Below are positions 9,004-18,311 of a stretch of 41,809 nt of DNA, piece by piece (within the stretch, counting starts at the first letter, position 1; each line of letters starts with the position of its first letter). Under the pieces are notes generated by a model. The model was given only the letters and a program-made list of their open reading frames with translations. It made no database searches and was not told the DNA's origin. This DNA comes from Burkholderiales bacterium (GTDB taxonomy: Bacteria; Pseudomonadota; Gammaproteobacteria; Burkholderiales; Usitatibacteraceae). The translations under genes and the position numbers were made by a program. The stretch lies in assembly GCA_025359285.1 (NCBI GenBank), contig JANYGV010000067.1:1-41809 (forward strand), read 5' to 3'.

Positions 9004-10854
9004 ATGACAGATTCGATCAAGGGTGCAAGTAACGATTCAATTAATAACAAACGCCGCGACTTCATTGTCAAAAGTACCTCCGTCGCCGCAACTGTGGCCG
9101 CAACTGTGGCCGCATCCGTGGCCGTTACTGGCTCACTCACGGCCTGTTCGGATTCAGCGGACGAACAATTTGCCGCAGCACCCGATTTCACGTATGGCGT
9201 GGCGAGCGGCGATCCACTCACAGATCGCATTATCTTGTGGACTTACGCAAAGTTTCCGGGCGCTGACGCTGCCGTGACGGTGCCGCTGACATGGCAGATT
9301 GCCACCGACGCCAATTTCAATTCTATTGTCAGCAGCGGAAAAATCGATGCCAGCGAGAGCACCGGCTTTACCGCAAAAGTTGATGCAACCGGCTTAACCG
9401 CGGGCGTTGATTATTTCTACCGCTTTCAAGGACCGCGCGGCTCCTCATCCATTGTCGGCAGCACCCGTACTTTGCCCGCCGCGAATGTTGCATCGCTAAA
9501 ATTCGCGGTGTTTTCATGTTCGCTTTATTCCGAAGGCTTTTTTAACGCCTACGATGCCGCCGCAAAATCAGACGCGCAATACGCGGTTCATGTGGGCGAC
9601 TATATTTACGAATACGGTGCGGCGACGAATGAATTCGGCAATACCGACGCGGTCGCACTCGCTCGTGTCGCTGTGCCCGCGAACGACATTGTCAGCCTTA
9701 GCGATTATCGTGCGCGTTATGCACAATATCGCTCAGACCCCAGCACCCGCGCGCTACATGCAAAGATGCCGTGGATCACGATCTGGGATGATCATGAATT
9801 CGCGAATAACGCTTATGTGAATGGCGCAGAAAATCATAATGCGGTCACGCAAGGCGATTGGACGACACGCAAAAATATCGCGGCACGTGTGTATCACGAG
9901 TGGATGCCGATCCGCAGCGACACCACCAATCTGCTAAAAATATATCGCTCATTTGACTTCGGCTCGCTGTTCTCGCTGCACATGCTCGACACGCGAATTG
10001 AGGGCCGCGATCAGCAATATGATAATTTCGGCGATAAAGACGGCGGCGTAACGCGTTACATCGCGGGCATTACGCCAAACGCGGCGGGCGTGCTGCCCGA
10101 CGCCTCGCGCCGCATGATCAGTACCACTCAACAAACATGGCTCACGAGCCAGCTCACCGCCTCGCGCGCAACCTGGCAATTCCTCGGCAATCAAGACATC
10201 ATGGCGCGTATGTGGATTCCATTTTCAGTCGCGCAATATTTCAATCCAGCGAATGCTAACCCGACGGCAGGTGGTGCCGCCGTGCAGGCGTATTTGGGTG
10301 CAAAAGCGACCCGTGCGGTAGGCGGAACTGCGGCGCTCACCGCCACCCAGACGGCCCTGCTTGATCCCGCGAAAAACCCACGGCTGCCCTACAACCTCGA
10401 TTCGTGGGATGGCTATCCAGCGAACCGCGAACAACTTTTGCAAACCGTAAAATCGCTTAACAAAAAATTGGTGGTGTTATCCGGTGATTCGCATAATGGC
10501 TGGTTCACCATACTCACCACACTTGCAGGCGAAAAAGTGGGCGTTGAATTCGCGGGCACCTCCGTGAGCTCACCGGGCTTTGAAAGTGCAGGGTTAGGCG
10601 GATTGGGTAGCTCCCTTGATGGTAGCGCGCTGGTACCACAGCTTGGCAACGCAGCGATAGGCGCGGGGCTGGGTTTGATTGATGATTTGAATTATTCCGA
10701 TACGATTCGCCGCGGTTATTTATTGATGACCGTGACCTCGGGTGCCGTGAAAGGCGAATACGTTTACGTGAGCACGGTCAAATCGAGCACTTACACGGCG
10801 AGTGTTGGACGCACCATCACCGTCGGCCAGGCGGGAGATATTGTCTACAGCTAG
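9004..10854 (+). CDS. phoD: Alkaline phosphatase D family protein, Tat-type lipoprotein signal
   Basis: 616 aa; NNKRRDFIVKS twin-arginine motif, lipobox-like SLTAC, FTYGVASGDPLTDRIILWT, HVGDYIYEYG, WDDHEFANNAY, LDTRIEGRDQQ. Confidence 0.93.
   Translation: MTDSIKGASNDSINNKRRDFIVKSTSVAATVAATVAASVAVTGSLTACSDSADEQFAAAPDFTYGVASGDPLTDRIILWTYAKFPGADAAVTVPLTWQIATDANFNSIVSSGKIDASESTGFTAKVDATGLTAGVDYFYRFQGPRGSSSIVGSTRTLPAANVASLKFAVFSCSLYSEGFFNAYDAAAKSDAQYAVHVGDYIYEYGAATNEFGNTDAVALARVAVPANDIVSLSDYRARYAQYRSDPSTRALHAKMPWITIWDDHEFANNAYVNGAENHNAVTQGDWTTRKNIAARVYHEWMPIRSDTTNLLKIYRSFDFGSLFSLHMLDTRIEGRDQQYDNFGDKDGGVTRYIAGITPNAAGVLPDASRRMISTTQQTWLTSQLTASRATWQFLGNQDIMARMWIPFSVAQYFNPANANPTAGGAAVQAYLGAKATRAVGGTAALTATQTALLDPAKNPRLPYNLDSWDGYPANREQLLQTVKSLNKKLVVLSGDSHNGWFTILTTLAGEKVGVEFAGTSVSSPGFESAGLGGLGSSLDGSALVPQLGNAAIGAGLGLIDDLNYSDTIRRGYLLMTVTSGAVKGEYVYVSTVKSSTYTASVGRTITVGQAGDIVYS
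9085..9132. repeat. 12-bp tandem array, about 4 copies, encoding AATV repeats in the h-region of the PhoD Tat signal
   Basis: Direct read: gccgcaactgtg gccgcaactgtg gccgcatccgtg gccgttactggc. Confidence 0.9.
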
Positions 10855-10882
10855 AATCGCTGACATCATTAAGAAGCCTGAC

Positions 10883-10915
10883 GGGCAAACGGGGCGTTAA
10901 GTCACTCGTTTGCCC
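10883..10915. other. 9-bp inverted repeat hairpin downstream of phoD (no U-tract; possible factor-dependent terminator or 3'-end stabiliser)
   Basis: gggcaaacg ... cgtttgccc with a 15-nt loop. Confidence 0.4.
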
Positions 10916-11015
10916 ACCACCGAGCAGATCAATCCACGCACTATTCAAGCGGCATCCATTGAACAATATTGGCTGACTCGTTATCCTTGCGACTTAACTC
11001 AATTTAAGGCGCAAG

Positions 11016-11747
11016 ATGCGATTAACTTACAGCCGATCATTTTTGGTGAGCGCCGCTCTGGCGCTCACCTCGTTACAAGGATGCGCAGTCATGGCACGAC
11101 CTGAAGAACCCGTATTTGAATCAATCAAAAAAGAAGGCGATTTCGAAGTGCGGCAATACCGCGGATTTATTGTCGCTGAAACATTTGTCAAAGGCGATAT
11201 GAGCGGGGCGGGAAGTGCGGCATTTCGCGCCATTGCGGGCTATATTTTTGGCAACAATATTTCGGGCGCCGCGAAAGGCCACGAAAAAATTGCCATGACC
11301 GCGCCGGTGACCATGGAAAAATCGGTGGCAGAAACGGTAGAAAAAAGCAGCAGTGAAAAAATCGCAATGACGGCACCGGTCACGATGGAGAAACTAGCCG
11401 GGAACACGAGCAGCGCAGGTTCAACGGTCGGCGTAAGTCCAAACGCAGGCACAGAAGAAATGTATCGAGTCCATTTTGTGATGCCCGCGCAATACACCAT
11501 GGACACGCTACCGAAGCCTATCAATACCAACGTCACACTGCGCAAGGTGGCCGCACAAAAAATGGCGGTGATTCGATTTTCAGGTTTTAGTACGGATGAA
11601 AAAGTGCGCGTTAAAACCGAAGAGTTGACGAGCTGGATTGAGAAGCAAGGTTTGCAAATAATCGGCAAACCGCAATTCGCCCGCTACGATCCGCCGATGA
11701 TGCCGCCGTTTTTGCGACGTAGTGAAGTGATGATTGCGGTGGAATAA
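11016..11747 (+). CDS. SOUL family heme-binding lipoprotein
   Basis: 243 aa; signal with LTSLQGC lipobox, EEPVFESIKKEGDFEVRQYRGFIVAET, EKIAMTAPVTMEK, VHFVMPAQYTMDTLPKP. Confidence 0.9.
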   Translation: MRLTYSRSFLVSAALALTSLQGCAVMARPEEPVFESIKKEGDFEVRQYRGFIVAETFVKGDMSGAGSAAFRAIAGYIFGNNISGAAKGHEKIAMTAPVTMEKSVAETVEKSSSEKIAMTAPVTMEKLAGNTSSAGSTVGVSPNAGTEEMYRVHFVMPAQYTMDTLPKPINTNVTLRKVAAQKMAVIRFSGFSTDEKVRVKTEELTSWIEKQGLQIIGKPQFARYDPPMMPPFLRRSEVMIAVE

Positions 11748-12429
11748 ATCTCACCTTATTCATACTCTAAACCCCCTTATCAGCGTGCCTCAACGACCAT
11801 TTATGCCCCAAGCGCCCCGCAAATGCTGGTGTTTATATTTCGCCACAGCACTTTGCATCACCTTGCTTTCCGCCTGCAGCAAATTGCCGACGCTGCCCAC
11901 GCTGGACGCGAATGCAACTATCCTGGCCTTCGGCGACAGCCTTACTTTTGGCACCGGCGCTGCACCCAATGAATCCTATCCTGCGCAATTGCAAACGCTG
12001 ATTTCGCGCAAAGTTATCGCCGCTGGCGTGCCGGGCGAAGTCTCGGCTGATGGCCTTGCGCGATTGCCGCAGGTGCTCAGCGAACATCAACCGAAACTGG
12101 TGATTCTTTGCCATGGCGGCAATGATTTTCTGCAAAAACTGGGGGAGGACAAAACGCAAAACAATATCCGCGCGATGGTAAAGCTTGTACGCGATAAGGG
12201 CATCGCCGTTGTTTTGGTTGCCACACCCAAACCCGGCCTGATGGTGAAGCCGCCTGATTTTTACCAGGCAATTGCGAAAGAATTTGTCATTCCGTTTGAA
12301 GACGATATGCTAAAAAATATCCTCACCGATAACACCTTGAAATCGGATTTAGTGCATCCGAATGCGCGTGGATATGCATTGATGGCAGAATCGCTCGCGA
12401 AACTGATGAAGCGCGCTGGGGCACTTTAA
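11734..12429 (+). CDS. GDSL-type esterase/arylesterase (TesA-like), lipoprotein signal
   Basis: 231 aa; ILAFGDSLTFGTGAAPNESYPAQLQTL, GGNDFLQKL, DLVHPNARGYALMAESLA; lipobox LLSAC. True start may be internal. Confidence 0.9.
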   Translation: MRWNKSHLIHTLNPLISVPQRPFMPQAPRKCWCLYFATALCITLLSACSKLPTLPTLDANATILAFGDSLTFGTGAAPNESYPAQLQTLISRKVIAAGVPGEVSADGLARLPQVLSEHQPKLVILCHGGNDFLQKLGEDKTQNNIRAMVKLVRDKGIAVVLVATPKPGLMVKPPDFYQAIAKEFVIPFEDDMLKNILTDNTLKSDLVHPNARGYALMAESLAKLMKRAGAL

Positions 12430-12507
12430 CCCGGGTTTAAAAACCGCAATTCAAGTTAAGCCCATCACGTTAAGATTTGCCGCGTTGGCATAACTTAAAG
12501 CGACCGA

Positions 12508-13068
12508 ATGAAAACAATCACGCTAGAGACCTACGCCAAACGCATTGAGCGCGTGCTGCACTATATGGTGGATCATCTTGACGATTGCGACCAAAACCCG
12601 CTCGACATTCATCGCCTGGCCGAAGAAGCGATTTTGTCGCCTCATCACTTTCATCGCGTGTATGTGGCGATGATGGGTGAGACCGTCGCAGATACGTTAC
12701 GTCGCCATCGCCTGCATCGTGCTACGATCAAACTCAGCGCATCGGCAACGCCTGTTGCGTTGCTCGCGGGTGAGGCAGGTTACGGTAGCGCGCAGGCATT
12801 CACGCGCGCGTTTCGCGAGGCCTATGGCGTGCCGCCTGCGCAATATCGTCTGCACGGAAAACTTTCGGCAGCGCTTCAATCAACCTCAATTGAATTTAAA
12901 TCGAAGGCGCATCCCATGTTTAATTTAAGTGATACACCACCCTGCATATCAAACAATTCGCACATTCAACGTCGGCAACTTATCGATATTGCATTCGATT
13001 ACATCGCCCTTCATCACCGGCCCGACATTTTCCGGCGTGCCGGAATAAATAATATCGCCCGCTTTTAA
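12508..13068 (+). pseudogene. AraC-family regulator, apparently truncated: HTH domain kept, effector domain replaced by antisense read-through of the neighbouring gene
   Basis: N-terminal 130 aa are a canonical AraC HTH pair (DIHRLAEEAILSPHHFHRVYVAMMGETVADTLRRHRLHRA...AGYGSAQAFTRAFREAYGVPPAQYR). The last ~40 codons (12949-13068) overlap the 3' end of the minus-strand FAH gene. Confidence 0.7.
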
Positions 13069-13788
13069 TTCGAACGCTTCTGACAATTTCGAAATCTGTT
13101 CCGCCACACTCCAGATCATCTGATTCAGGTTGGCGCTTTGTTTGACTTCGCCATTCACTTTTAAGCTGATGGCACCGTCCTTAAAATGGCCAACGTTAGC
13201 GACCGGATGAATTGGGCCGATAGGGGCTGACATGTCGAAACTCTTGCCGATTTCCCATGGCTTTTTCTGATCGCCCATCCCGCGCTGCAAATCGCGGCGG
13301 GTCATATCAAGGCCCAGCGCGTATCCGTACACCAGATCGAGCGCTTTGTTGATCGGAATGTCGCGCCCACCCGCGCTGAGTACCGCCACCAACTCGACCT
13401 CGTAGTGATAATTTTTAGTCAACGATGGATACGGATGATCTGTCACTTTGCCAGCGGGAATATATTGAATCGCGTCAGTGGGCTTCTGGAAAAAGAATGG
13501 CGGCTCGCGAGTCGGGTCCGAGCCCATTTCGCGCGCGTGCGCCGCATAATTTCGGCCGATACAATAAATACGACGAATCGGAAAAACATCGCCCGATCCT
13601 ACAATTGGCACGGTCACCACCGCAACATCAAAAACAGGTTTAACGACGCTCGTCATTGCCGCTCCTGATGATGTGGCGCAGCCGCTCAGCGCTGCCACCG
13701 ATGCGAATGAAGCCACGCTACCCGCCATCAGCGCGTGCCTTCTGTTCAAATTTTGCGGGTCGTCCATTGGGATATCGTTATTCTTCAT
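12949..13788 (-). CDS. Fumarylacetoacetate hydrolase family protein with Tat/lipoprotein-like N-terminal signal
   Basis: 279 aa; FAH fold text (RRIYCIGRNYAAHAREMG, PPFFFQKPTDAI, YHYEVELVAVLS, GYALGLDMTRRDLQ, DIIYSGTPENVGPVMKGD) preceded by NRRHALMAGSVASFASVAALSGC. Confidence 0.88.
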   Translation of the reverse strand: MKNNDIPMDDPQNLNRRHALMAGSVASFASVAALSGCATSSGAAMTSVVKPVFDVAVVTVPIVGSGDVFPIRRIYCIGRNYAAHAREMGSDPTREPPFFFQKPTDAIQYIPAGKVTDHPYPSLTKNYHYEVELVAVLSAGGRDIPINKALDLVYGYALGLDMTRRDLQRGMGDQKKPWEIGKSFDMSAPIGPIHPVANVGHFKDGAISLKVNGEVKQSANLNQMIWSVAEQISKLSEAFELKAGDIIYSGTPENVGPVMKGDVIECNIDKLPTLNVRIV

Positions 13789-13989
13789 TTCGTTCTTTTC
13801 AAAATAAGCTACAAAACCATTTTTAATTGATTTTTTTTACCGCATAAACACGGCTTGCCTTGCAAAGCTCTTCGTGTTCTTCGTGTTTTCTACGCCGCCC
13901 GAATCGCGCTTATTAGGTGTTTTCACAGTCAGAATAACTGGACCGCATGACGATGCCATTGATAAACATCAGCCATTATTAAGCCGCAA

Positions 13990-14029
13990 AACTAAACGGG
14001 CGCGACCGGTGATTATCCGATCGCGCCCG
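13990..14029 (-). terminator. Probable intrinsic-like terminator of the 14073..14456 minus-strand gene
   Basis: Minus strand CGGGCGCGAtcggataatcaccggTCGCGCCCG followed by TTTAGTTTTG; 9-bp perfect stem (12/13 extended). Confidence 0.6.
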
Positions 14030-14072
14030 CTGAAGTAAAAATAGGCAAATCCAGGCAAAATTTTAGTGTCGG

Positions 14073-14456
14073 TTAACCAGGTTCAGACAATCCTAAGGTT
14101 TCCATCTCACCGAGTTCGAGCATGCGAAGCTTCGACAGGTAATGGCGATCTACTCGCCAGTCTTTAATCATTCCCAGTGCCAGTTGAAATTCTTCCTGGT
14201 TCAAATCAAACAATGGCGCAAGGGCATATGGCTCGTTGGTTTCAATGGCTCTCGCCAAATTGGTGAGCACGCGCGCACCGAGCGTTTCCGAATTTTTGTA
14301 AATATATTTGGCAGCTTTTTTTATCGCGTTCACAGCACATCTCCCAGAGTATTCCAAACGAAACCACGCCCCATATAATCTCAGGTGAGCATCGTTTCCG
14401 CAATTGTCATATTTTTGCCACAAATGTTTATCGCCGGGGCGTGGAGAAAATCTCAT
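14073..14456 (-). CDS. Hypothetical protein (127 aa; start uncertain)
   Basis: Acidic/amphipathic C-terminal part (AIETNEPYALAPLFDLNQEEFQLALGMIKDWRVDRHYLSKLRMLELGE) looks like a real protein; followed by a terminator-like hairpin. Confidence 0.6.
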   Translation of the reverse strand: MRFSPRPGDKHLWQKYDNCGNDAHLRLYGAWFRLEYSGRCAVNAIKKAAKYIYKNSETLGARVLTNLARAIETNEPYALAPLFDLNQEEFQLALGMIKDWRVDRHYLSKLRMLELGEMETLGLSEPG

Positions 14457-14619
14457 ATTGAAGTTCAGGGAACCACTCCATCGGTGCCCGCACCGTGTAA
14501 GTATTTTTGCGATGACCGTATTTACTTACGATTCACCGACAATTCGTCTTCAGCGGCAACCATTTATAGGACAGTGACCGGGAATTTTGATTCCCATTCC
14601 CTGTTTTTATAGTTAAAAA

Positions 14620-15579
14620 TTAAGATGCAGGCACCCTGACTGCGAGCGGCACGTTGCACAAATCAATATGCCCAGCCGCCACCTTGTACCAGTCACCACC
14701 ACGGTTGCGCAGGGCTTCAACCATCGCCGAAAAGGCGGGCGTATCGGTGCGGATAATTTCAAGCGCTGTGCGCTCGGTCTCGGGCACGTCGGCAGCCACA
14801 CGCATCGACTTTATCGGTACATATTGTTCGGGTTTTTCATAAAAGCCGAGCGGTCCGGTACCTCGCGGCAACACAGTCAGCAGCGACATCCCTTGCACCA
14901 CTCTGCCCACCAGGGTGATGTTGCGATCCAGCTGGCGAGGAGCGTTACCGGTGACCACGTAGAGTTCGGTGCCGCCGCCACTGCCTACATCGTTATCACG
15001 TCCCACTCCCACCGCGCCAGTGCAGTGCGTCAACCACGTGGTCGCATTCTTCGGGTCGCGAGCGGAATGAAACCCGTTTGAAAAGCCCACCTGCTTCGCA
15101 TAGCCATCCACGTCAGGCAAACGCGTGAACGGGATGTCCTTTTTGATCGCCACCGTGAACTCCGGCGGCAAATTTTTCTTGGCTTTCAGCGGCGTTTTCT
15201 TTTCGGTCGGGTCGCCCCACTGCACCACATAATTTTCCTGGCTGCGCATAAAAACCAGCCCATCGAAATAACCTTCCCGGACCAGCGCCTTGATATTCGC
15301 GACATGTAGAGGCGAAAACTGCGGCGCCAGCTCAATGACGACACGACCAGAATTCATTTCCAGATAAAGTGTGTTGTCGTTGTCGATCGGCCTCCAATCA
15401 GCCGCGCTTGAGGCGTTGAGCAAATCTGTATAGCTAAGCGCAGGCTTGGCGACCGGGGGTGAGGTCGTTTTCTGTGCGGCTGCGTTGTCGGCCATTAATG
15501 TCATCACCGAAACCCAGAAGCATGAAACAACAATAAGTCGATACAGGATTGTCATATTTGCCTTCGCCATGGAATCCAA
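14620..15579 (-). CDS. Periplasmic cyclophilin-type peptidyl-prolyl cis-trans isomerase
   Basis: 319 aa; signal peptide ending [88 protein letters not shown]. Confidence 0.88.
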   Translation of the reverse strand: MDSMAKANMTILYRLIVVSCFWVSVMTLMADNAAAQKTTSPPVAKPALSYTDLLNASSAADWRPIDNDNTLYLEMNSGRVVIELAPQFSPLHVANIKALVREGYFDGLVFMRSQENYVVQWGDPTEKKTPLKAKKNLPPEFTVAIKKDIPFTRLPDVDGYAKQVGFSNGFHSARDPKNATTWLTHCTGAVGVGRDNDVGSGGGTELYVVTGNAPRQLDRNITLVGRVVQGMSLLTVLPRGTGPLGFYEKPEQYVPIKSMRVAADVPETERTALEIIRTDTPAFSAMVEALRNRGGDWYKVAAGHIDLCNVPLAVRVPAS

Positions 15580-15647
15580 CGGTTCATAAACGTCAGTGTT
15601 TGATTAAACCACACGGGCACGCGTTGCGGCTTACGCCGTTTAGGGCA

Positions 15648-15691
15648 GGCCTAATCTTGGCTTAATCCTAACTTAATACCGACCTAATCCT
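15648..15691. repeat. 11-bp degenerate tandem array, 4 copies (plus a decayed fifth), upstream of the TonB receptor gene
   Basis: Direct read: ggcctaatctt ggcttaatcct aacttaatacc gacctaatcct (gaccaaatgct). Confidence 0.8.
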
Positions 15692-15833
15692 GACCAAATG
15701 CTTGATTACCAACCATCTGTTCGTATCGATTTCGCAACAAAAACATCGCAACATTACCGCAATACTTGTCGATTATTTCACTTCCGTAATACACTCACGA
15801 CAGAACCATTTACAAACAACTCAGGGACTCAAA

Positions 15834-18197
15834 ATGGACAGCAATATCTTCGAGACTAACGCTTCAGCCGCCACGCAAAATATCGGGCAACACCTCGCAC
15901 CGCGTTCACAAAGTCTGGCAATGACGACTTCGCGCTCGTTCATTTTCGGCGTGTTCTTGGCCGCTGGAATACCCACCGCACAAGTATTTGCCCAGCAGGC
16001 CACACCCGCCGAACCAACAAAACCTGCCACCGAAGTTGGCAAGCTTGAGACGGTCACGGTAACGGCCGAGCGCAGAAGCGAAAATATTAGGGATGTACCC
16101 AGCTCGATTTCTGCGATTCGAGGTGAAAACCTCGACATCATTAATTCTGGTGGACAAGACATCCGCATGCTGGCTGCCCGCGTGCCGAGTTTGAATATCG
16201 AATCATCGTTCGGACGCGCATTCCCGCGTTTTTATATTCGCGGGCTGGGTAACAGCGATTTCGATTTGAACGCATCCCAGCCGGTTTCGTTGGTTTACGA
16301 TGATGTGGTGCAGGAAAATCCAATTCTCAAAGGCTTCCCGGTTTTTGATATCGAGCAGATTGAGGTATTGCGCGGCCCCCAAGGCACTTTGTTTGGCCGC
16401 AACTCGCCCGCAGGCGTGGTGAAATTTGATTCGGTCAAACCAAAATTTGCCAACGAGGGCTATGCAAATATTGGTTATGGTCGCTTCAGTAGCAGCAATC
16501 TGGAAGGCGCAATCAACGTTGCCGCATCGAAAGACCTGGCATTCCGGCTATCGATTCAATCGCAAAATCGCGACAATTGGGTTCACAACTCGAACGGTAG
16601 CGGACCCACCCGCGACCTCGAAGGTTACCGCGATACCGCGGCACGCTTTCAGGCCCTCTACCAGCCTTCGGCCAGTTTCAGCGCGCTATTCAATGTACAT
16701 AACCGCGACCTGAACGGTTCCGCCCGCGTGTTCCGCGCTAACATCATCCAGCCTGGCAGCAACAATATTGTTCCGGGCTTTGATCCGGCACGCGTTTCTA
16801 TCGACGGTATCAATTCTCAAGATGTCAAAAATACAGGCGGTAGCGTTCGGCTGAAGTGGCAATTGGATGGCATGGCGCTTAATTCGATCACCGGTTATGA
16901 AACCGTGAAGTCGTTTTCTCGTGGCGATATTGACGGCGGTTTTGGTGCGGCATTTTTACCGGCTGGCCTGAGCGGCCCAGGCGTTATTCCATTCTCCGCG
17001 GAGTCCGCCGATGGCCTGCCCAAGCACAAGCAATTTACTCAAGAGCTACGCTTGGAATCCACCGGGAAAAGCAACCTGAAATGGTTGGCTGGTCTTTATT
17101 ATTTCAATGAAGATATCAACATCGATAGCTTCAATTATGATTCGCTGTCACCCGGCAATCCACAAAACGGCTATGCCAACCAAAGCCAAAAGAACAAGGC
17201 TTATGCCGCATTTGGCTCGGTCAATATCGCGGCCACGGATGCACTCAGCTTGCGCGCCGGCTTGCGCTATACCAATGACAAGAAAGATTTCGTTGCCAGT
17301 CGCCTGCAAGCCCCACCGTTCTCGCCCACCTTTATCGGTCAGCTCGCAACCAATACATCTGCATCCGATGTGAGTTGGGATGTGTCTGGCACATTCAAGC
17401 TGTCGCCTGAAACCAATCTGTATGCACGTGTGGCAAAGGGCTTCCGCGCGCCTGCGATCCAGGGCCGCTTGTTATTCGGTGATTCGCTTTCCGTTGCCAA
17501 TGCGGAAAAAGTTATTTCTACCGAGGCGGGTATTAAATCTGACCTGTTCGACAAACGAGCACGCGTGTCCTTCAATGTATTCTCATATGAAGTGAAGGAC
17601 CAGCAATTAACGGCAGTCGGCGGCGGTGCCAACTTTAACCGCCTGCTGAATGCGGCTAAGACCAAAGGCAACGGCGTGGAATTGGATCTCGAAGGATATC
17701 TCACTGACAGTTTGCGGATGAGCGTCAGCGGCAGCATTAACGACACCAAAATTCGTGACCCGAATTTGCGCACGCAGGTGTGTGGCTCTGGCTGTACGGT
17801 AACGGATCCAGTGGTGGTCCCTGCTGGGCCTTTTAGCGCGGCCATTGTTTCGATTGACGGCAACCCTCTGCCTCAGGCACCAAAATATGTGGCCAATTTC
17901 ACGCTGCGCTACTCGGTACCGGTTGCCGACGGCGAGTTTTTCGTGTTCACCGACTGGGCCTATCGCAGCAAGATCAATTTTTTCTTGTACGAAGCCCGCG
18001 AATACACGGGCAAGGGTTTAACCGAAGGTGGATTGCGTCTCGGCTATAAATGGAACGGCGATAAATATGAAGTGGCAGTTTACGGCCGCAATATCACCAA
18101 CCAAATTCGTGTCGTCGGCGGTATCGACTTCAATAATTTAACCGGCTTTATAAATGAGCCGCGCTTTGTGGGCGCGCAATTCAAGGCGAATTTTTAA
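15834..18197 (+). CDS. TonB-dependent receptor
   Basis: ORF 15702..18197; ATG at 15834 plausible. VTVTAERRSENIRDVPSSISAIRGENL plug, EQIEVLRGPQGTLFGRNSPAGVVKFDS, C-terminal GAQFKANF. Confidence 0.95.
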   Translation: MDSNIFETNASAATQNIGQHLAPRSQSLAMTTSRSFIFGVFLAAGIPTAQVFAQQATPAEPTKPATEVGKLETVTVTAERRSENIRDVPSSISAIRGENLDIINSGGQDIRMLAARVPSLNIESSFGRAFPRFYIRGLGNSDFDLNASQPVSLVYDDVVQENPILKGFPVFDIEQIEVLRGPQGTLFGRNSPAGVVKFDSVKPKFANEGYANIGYGRFSSSNLEGAINVAASKDLAFRLSIQSQNRDNWVHNSNGSGPTRDLEGYRDTAARFQALYQPSASFSALFNVHNRDLNGSARVFRANIIQPGSNNIVPGFDPARVSIDGINSQDVKNTGGSVRLKWQLDGMALNSITGYETVKSFSRGDIDGGFGAAFLPAGLSGPGVIPFSAESADGLPKHKQFTQELRLESTGKSNLKWLAGLYYFNEDINIDSFNYDSLSPGNPQNGYANQSQKNKAYAAFGSVNIAATDALSLRAGLRYTNDKKDFVASRLQAPPFSPTFIGQLATNTSASDVSWDVSGTFKLSPETNLYARVAKGFRAPAIQGRLLFGDSLSVANAEKVISTEAGIKSDLFDKRARVSFNVFSYEVKDQQLTAVGGGANFNRLLNAAKTKGNGVELDLEGYLTDSLRMSVSGSINDTKIRDPNLRTQVCGSGCTVTDPVVVPAGPFSAAIVSIDGNPLPQAPKYVANFTLRYSVPVADGEFFVFTDWAYRSKINFFLYEAREYTGKGLTEGGLRLGYKWNGDKYEVAVYGRNITNQIRVVGGIDFNNLTGFINEPRFVGAQFKANF

Positions 18198-18239
18198 TCA
18201 CCAAATTCACGCTGGCATTGCCTCAAACTCTAGACCTGG

Positions 18240-18274
18240 CGCGGCTTTCCAAGGCTTTGGTTAGCCGCGTTTTT
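18240..18274 (+). terminator. Rho-independent terminator of the TonB receptor gene
   Basis: cgcggct-tt-ccaa-ggct-ttgg-tt-agccgcg followed by TTTTT. Confidence 0.8.
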
Positions 18275-18311
18275 CATTATTTGTTTCGCTTCGATAGTTT
18301 CTAGATGGTTA

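Noticed and set aside
11281-11394. Duplicated EKIAMTAPVTMEK segments in the SOUL protein looked like another tandem expansion
   Set aside because: To my knowledge, bacterial SOUL-type heme-binding proteins commonly carry two IAMTAPVT-like segments, so this is probably family architecture, not a recent repeat.
17339-17863. ORF 17339..17863 (-, 174 aa)
   Set aside because: Antisense within the TonB receptor; no start context or family features.
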